From the NCBI GenBank assembly GCA_963556195.1, contig OY744532.1, positions 84,245,734 to 84,309,733 of the forward strand: a DNA stretch of 64,000 bases, written 5' to 3'. Origin of the DNA: Sepiola atlantica. Lineage: Eukaryota > Mollusca > Cephalopoda > Sepiida > Sepiolidae. Shown piece after piece: positions 36,239 through 44,425 of this stretch (position 1 is its first letter; each line of letters starts with the position of its first letter). The translations under genes were made by a program, and so were the position numbers. Below the pieces are notes generated by a model. It had not been told where the DNA came from. It worked only from the letters and a program-made list of their open reading frames with translations, and did no database searches.

Positions 36239-36405
36239 TGTAATAAAAACTGGACGCCGAATATAACTTAAGGATAAGCTTTATTTAACCATTTGTTGCT
36301 TAGCTAGACAAATAGTGTTTTAACATTCACTCTTAATATACACGAATGTAGAACATTCCATTATTACTCCAAGGGGGAGACAGGCATCAATTATCTGTTA
36401 CTACA
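36239..36405 (-). repeat. 3' LTR of Gypsy element 2
   Basis: 167 bp, TG...CA ends. Read on the minus strand it contains a TATA-like TATATTAA, then about 43 nt later AACAAATGGTTAAATAAA, which includes an AATAAA polyadenylation signal. It is intact and serves as the reference for the interrupted 5' LTR. Confidence 0.9.
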
Positions 36406-36424
36406 TTCTCCCCCATCTATCTTC

Positions 36425-39400
36425 TTATTCGTAGGGAACAAAATCATCCCATCGACCTGGCCTCCTGCGGGTTCTTTGAGGGCGTCTTGGTTGTTCGTGC
36501 CCGACATCCATTTCTAATCTAGGCTCCTCGGGACCTGACGACGTTTCGGGACTGTCTTGTGTTGCTGGTTTAGGGCTAAAATATCTTGCTCCAAATCGCT
36601 CTCGTTTTCTACGGCGCTTCGGTCGCTTGGTGTCTGAAGATTGAGTATCTGTCTCAGATATTGGGTGAAACCGCTTTCGTGGTACCCATCTGTCGTCCGA
36701 ACTAGAGTCAGAGACGACTCTGTTAGTATATTCAGATTCGTTTTGTTGGGACTCTGAACTTGACGTATCTGGCACACGATCACCTAAGAGGGTCGGACTT
36801 GTTCCACGAACCGGAGCTCTATATCCATCTGAAGCAGTTCTACGTTCATATACATTTCCTGCTGGGGCTAGATCCCTTAAGGAGACAGTAGATTGCCTTC
36901 CTTCTGAATTTCTGACCAGTGCATACTGAGGGTTCGCTTCGATTAATTGTACCTCGCTTACCAATGGGTCATGTTTACTATGACGAACATGACGTTTTAA
37001 TAAAACTGTGCCAGGTTGTGCAAGCCACGAGGGAAGTGATGTGCCTGCTGAGCTTCGTCGTGGGAACGAGAAGAATCTCTCATGTGGGGTAGCGTTTGTC
37101 GCTGTACATAATAGAGTCCTAATAGCGTATAAGGCCATAGGGATGAGACTTTCCCAATCGGAGATCGGACTATTGCGATTTGCTGCCGCCAACTGTACTG
37201 TCTTCCATATTATACCATTGTATCTTTCGCACTGTCCGTTTCCTTGAGGATTGTGAGGAGTTGTTCTACTTACAGCTACTCTTCGTTCATGCAGAAACTG
37301 CTTGAGTTCGTCCGACATAAAAGCAGACCCACGATCTGAATGTATATATGCAGGCACTCCAAAAACGGCAAAAATGGAGCAGAGGCCTTGAATTACTGTT
37401 GCAGCCGTTACGTCTGGGCAGGGGATGACGAACGGAAATCTTGAGTACTCGTCTATTATTGTGAGCATGTATTTATTTTTAGTTTTAGAGGGTAAAGGGC
37501 CCTTAAAATCCAGGTTAAGTCTTTCAAAAGGCTGTGTGGCCTTAATGAGTGTTGCTGGAGGAGGTTTGTAGAACCTGGGCTTATTTTCTGCGCATATCCG
37601 ACAAGAGTTCGTAATTCTTTTTACGTCTTCAACAGAATATGGCAAGTTTCTGCTCCTGACTACGTGAATCATTCTTGTGATACCTGGGTGACACAATTCC
37701 CTGTGTATATACTGAAGATCATCTGAGCCAGTTACCAGGCCACACACCCTTGAAAGCGCGTCGACCGCGGCATTCTCCTTACCAGGGCGGTAAGTGACGT
37801 CAAAGGAGTAGCAAGAAAGCTCCATTCTCCATCTCGCTATTTTCTCGTTTTTTATTTTACTCGTTGTTTTTGGGTTAAACATAAACGAGACCGACTTTTG
37901 GTCAGTGATTAATTCAAAATGTCGGCCGATTAAGTAATGCCTCCATTTTCGTAATGCCTCAACTATGGCGTACGCTTCTTTTTCTATTGCAGAGTGTCGT
38001 CGCTCGGATTTCGAAAGTGTTCTTGAAAAAAAAGCTACAGGACGACCGGATTGTCTCAGTGAGGCAGCTATCGCACAGTCGGAGGCATCCGTCTCAACTA
38101 ATAGAGGGATAAAAGGATCCACAGCAGAAATGGCAGACTGAGCAATGTTCCTTTTCATGTTTTGAAATGCTCTGATGGCGGAACAGGACAACGGAAAAGT
38201 AGATACTTGTGTCAATGGGTGTATTTTTTCTGAAAAAGACGCAACCCATTGGGAGTAGTGAGCAAACATACCGAGGGCTCGTCGTAAAGAGGGCATGTTT
38301 CCAGGGATTGGTAATTCCATTAGCGGTTTCAGTCGCTCGGGATCCGGCGTCATGGTGCCATTTTTGACAATGTATCCCAATAATTTGATGCTTTTCAAGT
38401 TGTAGGAACATTTTTCACTGTTCAAAGTCAGATTATATTTCTTGACGGCAGCCATGAATCGTTTAAGGTTGTGGTCATGTTCAGCTTGGTTATGTCCGCA
38501 TACTGTGACATTGTCTATATATGCAACAGTACCCTTCAATTTTTCATTGGAAATTATTTCATCTATTACCCTCTGGAAGCTAGCCACACCATTTGTTATC
38601 CCAAAAGGAATTCGGCAGAACTGATATAGGCGACCGCAGGCCTCGAATGCCGTGTAGGGCTTATCCTCTGGCTTGATAGGTACCTGATGGTAGGCACTTC
38701 TGAGATCTAAAGTACTGAAAGTGTGATATTTTGCAATATTAGAAATCATTTCGTCAATACGAGGCAGTGGATAGGCATCGAGTAATGTGTATCTGTTGAT
38801 GGTCTGGGAATAGTCAATGACCATCCTTTTCTTGTGATTTTCAGTGGCTGTTACGAGGACCTGTGCTCGCCATGGAGATTCACTTGGCTCTATAATTCCT
38901 TCCTTAAGTAGTTTTGTTACTTCTGCTGCTATGAACTGCTTGTCCGTTTCTGAATAGCGTCTTGATTTTATTGCTATTGGTTTGCAGTCAGGAGTTAAGT
39001 TTGTAAAAAGTGACGGGTGCCGCACTTTGACAGCTGCTAGTCCACATACGCTTAGGACTGGCTTGGGGCCACCAAAAGGAATTTCAACGCATGAATGTTG
39101 TTTTAGAAAATTGTGACCCAAAATCACTTCGCAGCAGAGGTTTTTCATTACTGATAATTTGATCCCTTGATAGGAGTTTCCTTTTAGTTTCAGGTTAACC
39201 ATGCAATATCCAATTACATGGGACGATAAAGATGAATTTGCCATTGATATTTGGTTGGAACAAGGAAATATTTCCCATTTATTTGCTTTTACAATACTGG
39301 CATTAATAAAACTTTCGGAACTGCCTGTATCAATAAGCGCATGAATAGTCAATCCATTGATTTTTACCCTCACGATTGTTTTTGAGAGGCAGCCGGGGAA

Positions 39401-39520
39401 TGCAGCTGATATTGTAATTGGTGCTACAGTAGCAAGAGTAGCCGAACGTTTTGTTTGAGAAGCTGACCGGCAAACTTTCGAAAAATGTCCCTGCTTATCA
39501 CACTTGTGGCATCTAACATC
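36425..39520 (-). CDS. Gypsy element 2 pol: protease, RT, RNase H, integrase
   Basis: Open frame of the replication polyprotein. The first Met in frame is at 39373, but the frame is open from the TGA at 39521-39523, so pol is probably expressed as a gag-pol fusion. Numbered from the Met at 39373: protease DTGSS at 15-19; RT with LDLRSAYHQ at 222-230 and active-site box YIDN at 285-288 where most RTs have YxDD; RNase H residues D429, E466, D491 and D538; integrase zinc finger H557, H562, C591, C594; integrase catalytic D622, D680 and E716 with the classic 35-residue spacing. The Ser/Arg/Lys-rich tail (about 820-982) is likely the integrase C-terminal extension. A second zinc knuckle (CHKCDKQGHFSKVC) lies between the TGA and residue 1. 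Only the YIDN and the upstream TGA look unusual. Confidence 0.92.
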   Translation of the reverse strand, partial: DVRCHKCDKQGHFSKVCRSASQTKRSATLATVAPITISAAFPGCLSKTIVRVKINGLTIHALIDTGSSESFINASIVKANKWEIFPCSNQISMANSSLSSHVIGYCMVNLKLKGNSYQGIKLSVMKNLCCEVILGHNFLKQHSCVEIPFGGPKPVLSVCGLAAVKVRHPSLFTNLTPDCKPIAIKSRRYSETDKQFIAAEVTKLLKEGIIEPSESPWRAQVLVTATENHKKRMVIDYSQTINRYTLLDAYPLPRIDEMISNIAKYHTFSTLDLRSAYHQVPIKPEDKPYTAFEACGRLYQFCRIPFGITNGVASFQRVIDEIISNEKLKGTVAYIDNVTVCGHNQAEHDHNLKRFMAAVKKYNLTLNSEKCSYNLKSIKLLGYIVKNGTMTPDPERLKPLMELPIPGNMPSLRRALGMFAHYSQWVASFSEKIHPLTQVSTFPLSCSAIRAFQNMKRNIAQSAISAVDPFIPLLVETDASDCAIAASLRQSGRPVAFFSRTLSKSERRHSAIEKEAYAIVEALRKWRHYLIGRHFELITDQKSVSFMFNPKTTSKIKNEKIARWRMELSCYSFDVTYRPGKENAAVDALSRVCGLVTGSDDLQYIHRELCHPGITRMIHVVRSRNLPYSVEDVKRITNSCRICAENKPRFYKPPPATLIKATQPFERLNLDFKGPLPSKTKNKYMLTIIDEYSRFPFVIPCPDVTAATVIQGLCSIFAVFGVPAYIHSDRGSAFMSDELKQFLHERRVAVSRTTPHNPQGNGQCERYNGIIWKTVQLAAANRNSPISDWESLIPMALYAIRTLLCTATNATPHERFFSFPRRSSAGTSLPSWLAQPGTVLLKRHVRHSKHDPLVSEVQLIEANPQYALVRNSEGRQSTVSLRDLAPAGNVYERRTASDGYRAPVRGTSPTLLGDRVPDTSSSESQQNESEYTNRVVSDSSSDDRWVPRKRFHPISETDTQSSDTKRPKRRRKRERFGARYFSPKPATQDSPETSSGPEEPRLEMDVGHEQPRRPQRTRRRPGRWDDFVPYE

Positions 39521-40252
39521 TCAGGCCTGGCAGGACGAACGAGCATGTATACGAAGGCCACAAAAGTAGCATGTGGATCCAGCTGAGGCGGCAGTGATAA
39601 GTTGTTCGTGATCGTTAGAAAGGGGGGTGGCAGCATCTTGGACAATGGAAGAATTTTGAACATGCAGAGGAGGGGCTACGATAGCAGCTCCCAAAATATC
39701 GGGTTGTAAATAGAAGACAGACTGCTTCTGTGCCATGTCCAACGTTAGAGCTTGTTCATAAGCTGTTGGTAAGTCTAGGTTTTTATTCTCTAGTAGTCTT
39801 TGTCTTATTTGGTTGGACTGTATTCCATTAATAAATGCGTCCCTGATAAAAACATCTCTCGCTTGGTTCGCAGTTAAGGCTGTAAATTCACACTCGCGAC
39901 TTAACGTCTTTAGAATCTGAAGGTATTGTTCAAGGCTTTCTTCTGGTTGTTGACGCCGGGTAGCAAGTAAATGTCTAGCAAAAATAGTATTTTTTTTCTT
40001 TACAAACATGGCTTCTAAAATGTCCACCGCAGTTTCATAATTTTCACATTCAGATGAATTTCTATAAATAGCAGTAGAGACATGATGTAAAAGAAGGGTA
40101 TATTTCTCAGTACCTGTTAAAGCCGCGTTTGAAGATAACTGTAGAGCTGTAAGGAATCCTTCGAACATTTTTCTCCAATGCCGCCATTTGTCAGTAGATT
40201 CCGAGTCGGCCGTATCAAGGTCTAGACGATCGGGTTTCAAGTAACGTTCCAT
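39521..40252 (-). CDS. Gypsy element 2 gag
   Basis: 243-residue structural protein that would form the cytoplasmic particle. The Met at 40252 lies only 19 nt inside the 5' LTR end. Residues about 20-190 are an alpha-helical capsid-like region of the retrotransposon gag type (FARHLLATRRQQPEESLEQY near residue 95; LSRECEF and RDVFIRDAFINGI follow). The C-terminus carries a CX2CX4HX4C knuckle (CYFCGLRIHARSSC). The frame stops at TGA (39521-39523), but the same frame continues into pol with a second knuckle. Either the stop is read through or it is a recent nonsense mutation (CGA to TGA is a single CpG-type transition). Confidence 0.88.
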   Translation of the reverse strand: MERYLKPDRLDLDTADSESTDKWRHWRKMFEGFLTALQLSSNAALTGTEKYTLLLHHVSTAIYRNSSECENYETAVDILEAMFVKKKNTIFARHLLATRRQQPEESLEQYLQILKTLSRECEFTALTANQARDVFIRDAFINGIQSNQIRQRLLENKNLDLPTAYEQALTLDMAQKQSVFYLQPDILGAAIVAPPLHVQNSSIVQDAATPLSNDHEQLITAASAGSTCYFCGLRIHARSSCQA

Positions 40253-40270
40253 AACGAATGGTTAAATAAA
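40253..40270 (-). promoter_or_regulatory. Candidate self-priming primer-binding site of Gypsy element 2
   Basis: The 18 bases between the 5' LTR end and the gag ATG (plus strand AACGAATGGTTAAATAAA) are the inverted complement of 40313-40330 in the LTR, 17 of 18 positions. The same LTR segment is at 36280-36297. No TGG-starting tRNA-type site follows the LTR. This resembles self-primed LTR elements such as yeast Tf1, in which the 5' end of the RNA anneals to the site next to the LTR. The function is inferred. Confidence 0.45.
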
Positions 40271-40271
40271 T

Positions 40272-40342
40272 TGTAATAAAAACTGGACGCCGAATATAAC
40301 TTAAGGATAAGCTTTATTTAACCATTTGTTGCTTAGCTAGAC
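40272..40342 (-). repeat. 5' LTR of Gypsy element 2, inner part
   Basis: Matches 36239-36309. It ends in TTTGTTGCTTAGCTAGAC (40325-40342), the target sequence repeated after each LINE. Confidence 0.9.
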
Positions 40343-40635
40343 TATATTTATTTGTAAAGAATACAAAATTTGGCACAAGGCCTGCAAGGGGGTGGGGAAA
40401 ATGTTGACCTAACTGACATTCTTAACTTAACTAGTCACAATCACCAAAACAAATTTACTCCATGATATACCTACTTAAAACCCAAAAATGACAATATATA
40501 CATGGAATTGGGAGTGGGGGAACAAGAATGATATATATATATACAATGAAAAAATAAATAAAATTAAGTGTTAGTATAAGAACCTCCCACTAAAGAAATG
40601 TGGCCGATAAGTAGTTTTGCCAGTCGAAAAAAGGC

Positions 40636-40699
40636 GATGCAGGTCACGAAAGTTTTATTCTCACACCTCCTTCGAAAATTACGAAAGGAGACCTGCATC
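40636..40699 (-). promoter_or_regulatory. Conserved 3' UTR hairpin of LINE copy 2
   Basis: The outer stem GATGCAGGTC (40636-40645) pairs with GACCTGCATC (40690-40699). An inner stem CCTTCG/CGAAAGG (40669-40674 with 40682-40688) surrounds AAAATTA. The same structure is found at 46781-46844 in copy 3 and at 20051-20115 in copy 1, where the surrounding sequence has diverged. Some LINE RTs recognise such a 3' hairpin to start reverse transcription. Confidence 0.6.
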
Positions 40700-40953
40700 T
40701 CTGACAAAACAACAGATCAGTCACCTAATAGGGGTCGGGAATGGGAATTAGAAAATAAAAGTCGGGGTAAAAATAAAAAAAAAAAAAAATAAAAAAAGGG
40801 GGGGGAGAGGACGAAAAAAAAAGGGGGGCCTATGACAACTTACATACCGCTAGCTAAGCTAAAAAAGGGGAAGAAAAACAAAACATAACCTAATCTTGCC
40901 TAACCGGGTCAAATAAAAGGGTCAGTGTTCGGTTCGGCCACCCAATATTCTGC

Positions 40954-43900
40954 CTAAGGCACGTCCAAGTACCACTCAAAATTAGCTCCATTCAAACGAC
41001 ACAAACGCGCAACTTTCACCCACCTTTTGTTGAAATCTGCCGAAGGGAGTTTCACCTTCTCCAGCCTGACACGCATTTTCAAGCGAGACTGGAAAATGAG
41101 GACAAGCTGGGGAGCAGTGAAGGTCTCTTCCCCGTAGACTTCCTTCTGTCGTGTCGACCAAATCACTCCTCTCATGACTGCTAGTAAGCAAAGAAACACA
41201 TAATGCTCCTCCCACTTCATGATTGGTGCCCAATTGCAGCATGTCGAAAAAGACTCCAAAACGAAGAACTGTCCGTTCAACATGCGAACCGTGTAGCCTT
41301 CAACTAACTCACACAGCGGGCGAACGATGGGGCAATGAAAGAAAACATGACTGGTCGTTTCCTCCCAGTCGCCGCATCGAACACAACTTGGTGTCTCTAC
41401 TAATCCCGCTGCGTAAAGCTTTTTGCCGACCCAGAGTGCATTTCGTATTATCAGCCAGGTGAGTGATGCCTCGTAATTATCGAAGCATTTCAACCCAGGC
41501 GCCCAAGGCCAGATCAAGCGAAGTTCTCCCTTCGTAAGACCGAGCTCCTCAGTAATATCGTCACGAACAGATCCCCTCACCATAACCCGATATAGTGCTT
41601 TACGAGACAACACTCGGGTGTCAGAGAGGCTTTCTGACACCCTTAGAAGGTACTTCAAGGACTGTCGACACTCGCGATAAAAGGAGCACTCGCGTCGAGG
41701 TAAACGAAATGCCTCACCCCCATGCAAGTGCACACTTTTCAAAGCCGGAAAGGCTTTCTTGGTGTCTTCCTTCCAGAATTCACCGTTTCCCTCACAAGGT
41801 GTACACATTCGGTCTAGGTAGTGTAAGCGAAGCGTATATTGACGAATCTCAACGCTTGGCATACCTAGACCGCCTTCAGACGGATGCAAGTAGCAGATCT
41901 CCCGGCGAACCATGGGCTGCTTTCCGCGCCACAAAAACGCGAAAAGAGCCTTCACTAGTTCAACTAGTGTGATCGCCGGCAGAGGGAGCACAGAAAGACG
42001 GTAGAGGATGAGAGGATAAATGTGAGAATTACACACCTCCGCTCTTCCTTTTAAAGTAAGATTTCTCAAAGACCACAGACGGGCTGCAGCCTTAACCGCT
42101 TTCAACACTTCCGACCAATTTTTCTCCAACTGGAGATCAGGACCAAACCAGACGCCGAGTATCTTGCAAGGCCCATCCGTCCAGCCAAAGGGCCCCTGAA
42201 GGGGAACACCCCTCCAGGCACCAATGCGTAAGCCAACAGACTTATCGCAGTTGATTTTGGCCCCTGTCACTTGTTCATACCGTCTTATTTCCATGTCGAC
42301 GACCCTAATCTCAGCACTGCTCGTTACAAGCACAGTGACGTCGTCGGCATAGGCGGAGTACTTAATCATGGGGCAAGCACCAGACAAAGTAATCCCACGA
42401 AGGACCGGATTCACCCTAAGCCTGCGAAGGAAAGGCTCCAACGCAAGCACATAAAGCATCGGTGAAAGCGGACATCCCTGACGAATAGATCTGGACAAAT
42501 CGAAAGGCTTTGACCTTATTCCATTCACTTCAACCAACGCACCGGGGTTTGCATAAAAGAGGCGAATCCAGGAGCGGAAATGGGGACCAAATCCAGCCGA
42601 AGACAAGACAGCCTCCAAGTAACGATGATCGACCCTATCGAATGCTTTGGACTGATCTAAATTGATCAGCGCGGCCTCAGTGTCGACTTTCTCTATGATC
42701 AAGCGTATCATGTGCAAATTATCTTGAATAGTCCGGCCCTTAACAGAACAAGTCTGTTCGGGACTTATTAGACGAAACAAGACAACCTGCAGACGATTAG
42801 CCAAGATCTTGGCCAAAATCTTTAACTCTGTATTTAACATTGTTAAGGGCCGGAAATTACCTATACCATCCCCACCACTCTTGTCCTTGCGGAGCAATTT
42901 GATGATACCCCTGGTAAAGTACTGGGGGATAGACCCGTTCCTAAACCAGGAGTTAAACAACACAGCCAGCAGGGGGACAAAAATGGGCGACAACCTCAAA
43001 TACAGTTCGTAAGGCAGACCATCGATACCCGGAGACTTATCAAGGCCAACCTGCCTTAGGGCCTCCAGGACTTCATCCTCATTTATACACCCTTCGCACC
43101 TAGCTGCTTCGGTCGCCTCGAGACGAGAAAAGTCAGCTAAATAGGCGTCGAACTGAGCCATTGTCAGACCGGGCTCCTTGGTAAAAAGATCCTGAAAATA
43201 AGAGCGAAAACCCTCCAAAATCCCGTCGTTTGTAGTCACGAGACGCCCATCCGATAATGTGACACTGGCGATGTGTCGATCAGTAGACCGTCGACGTTCC
43301 TCCGCACGCAGTGACGCGGCCATGTTTGTCGCCTCGTGCGGCACTCTTTTTAACCTAGACCTAACTATCAATCCCTGATCTGCCTTGTTATCCAAGGAGT
43401 TCAGTTCCGTTTTAGCTACAGTAAAGGTAACGCTATCCCCCGCCTCCGCCGCCCGACTTAAACTAGTTTCTAGTGCCACTTTCGTTGCCCTAGATCTAAG
43501 GTTGAGTCGACGACTATAATCGGCAACGAAGGACCTAATAACGTTCTTAAGGTGGCCCCACCACTTATTCCCAATGATAGCACCCGTCAATTCCCTCTGT
43601 AATGTTAGTAAAAGCTGTTCCCGGAAGTCCTTCAAATCGAACAACGATGTGTTGAACTTCCAGTAACCAGCCAATCTAGGCTTAGGACTATCTAAGTTTA
43701 CCCGCACCCGGACAAGCCTATGATCCGAGTAAACTATATTATGAAAACTTGGACAATCTAAAAGCCCTAAATCGACTCTCCTAATTAAGAACCGATCAAG
43801 GTAACTCGAAAGTTGCCCTAAATCGGAGCCGCGACTAGCAGTCCAAGTCCATACTACTTCACGGGGTTTCTCATTTCGGAATTTATCGACAAGATCGAAC

Positions 43901-44415
43901 TTATCGATAAAGTCCCGAAATGCCTTAGCATCCCCGTTGCTGTTAGTTCCCCTACGTTTTCCCAAGCGATCTAAATCGGGATCCAAGACCGCGTTCCAGT
44001 CTCCCGCTAGAATTATCCGACGCGACGTATCCATAAAGGGCTCGATCCGCCGAAAAAAAGGAACCCGCTCAGAACTGGCGTTGGGCGCATAAACCCCAAT
44101 AAGCCGAAAAGCCACATCCTTTACGGTAACATCAAGAACGCACAGCCTTCCCTCAGGATCTGCATAGATTGGGTCACACGTCGCATTCAGTGTGCGCTTA
44201 ACTAGCCAGGAAACCCCTCTTGAGTGAGTATCAAAGTACGCTGAATAGAGCTGAAAGTCTCTAGTCAGCGCACCCTGATAATCACTGGGAATAAAGTGGG
44301 TCTCCTGCAAACAACATACATCCACGCCGAGTCGCTGAAGGTCACGTACTACTCGAAGTTTACGAGCGGTGTCCCTCAACCCTCGGCCATTTAGGCTTGC
44401 TAATCTGAGTGCCAT
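40954..44415 (-). CDS. LINE copy 2 ORF2: AP endonuclease / reverse transcriptase
   Basis: 1153 residues from ATG 44415, 10 nt after the ORF1 stop; the frame is open to a Met at 44460, but homology to copy 1 (MALYLASFNVHG) supports MALRLASLNGRG as the start. Residues 1-235 are an AP-type endonuclease: CCLQETHF, YAPN, LAGDWNAVLD, and SDHRLV near 228. The RT follows: SKAFDRVDHRYL near 588, GCPLSPMLYVL near 646 and the active site YADD near 688-691. The C-terminal part carries a Cys/His motif CVRCGDWEETTSHVFFHC near 1005. The protein nicks target DNA and primes cDNA synthesis from the nick. No stops or frameshifts are present. Translation from the bicistronic RNA probably uses reinitiation after ORF1. 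Confidence 0.93.
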   Translation of the reverse strand: MALRLASLNGRGLRDTARKLRVVRDLQRLGVDVCCLQETHFIPSDYQGALTRDFQLYSAYFDTHSRGVSWLVKRTLNATCDPIYADPEGRLCVLDVTVKDVAFRLIGVYAPNASSERVPFFRRIEPFMDTSRRIILAGDWNAVLDPDLDRLGKRRGTNSNGDAKAFRDFIDKFDLVDKFRNEKPREVVWTWTASRGSDLGQLSSYLDRFLIRRVDLGLLDCPSFHNIVYSDHRLVRVRVNLDSPKPRLAGYWKFNTSLFDLKDFREQLLLTLQRELTGAIIGNKWWGHLKNVIRSFVADYSRRLNLRSRATKVALETSLSRAAEAGDSVTFTVAKTELNSLDNKADQGLIVRSRLKRVPHEATNMAASLRAEERRRSTDRHIASVTLSDGRLVTTNDGILEGFRSYFQDLFTKEPGLTMAQFDAYLADFSRLEATEAARCEGCINEDEVLEALRQVGLDKSPGIDGLPYELYLRLSPIFVPLLAVLFNSWFRNGSIPQYFTRGIIKLLRKDKSGGDGIGNFRPLTMLNTELKILAKILANRLQVVLFRLISPEQTCSVKGRTIQDNLHMIRLIIEKVDTEAALINLDQSKAFDRVDHRYLEAVLSSAGFGPHFRSWIRLFYANPGALVEVNGIRSKPFDLSRSIRQGCPLSPMLYVLALEPFLRRLRVNPVLRGITLSGACPMIKYSAYADDVTVLVTSSAEIRVVDMEIRRYEQVTGAKINCDKSVGLRIGAWRGVPLQGPFGWTDGPCKILGVWFGPDLQLEKNWSEVLKAVKAAARLWSLRNLTLKGRAEVCNSHIYPLILYRLSVLPLPAITLVELVKALFAFLWRGKQPMVRREICYLHPSEGGLGMPSVEIRQYTLRLHYLDRMCTPCEGNGEFWKEDTKKAFPALKSVHLHGGEAFRLPRRECSFYRECRQSLKYLLRVSESLSDTRVLSRKALYRVMVRGSVRDDITEELGLTKGELRLIWPWAPGLKCFDNYEASLTWLIIRNALWVGKKLYAAGLVETPSCVRCGDWEETTSHVFFHCPIVRPLCELVEGYTVRMLNGQFFVLESFSTCCNWAPIMKWEEHYVFLCLLAVMRGVIWSTRQKEVYGEETFTAPQLVLIFQSRLKMRVRLEKVKLPSADFNKRWVKVARLCRLNGANFEWYLDVP

Positions 44416-44425
44416 TCTAGTGCTC

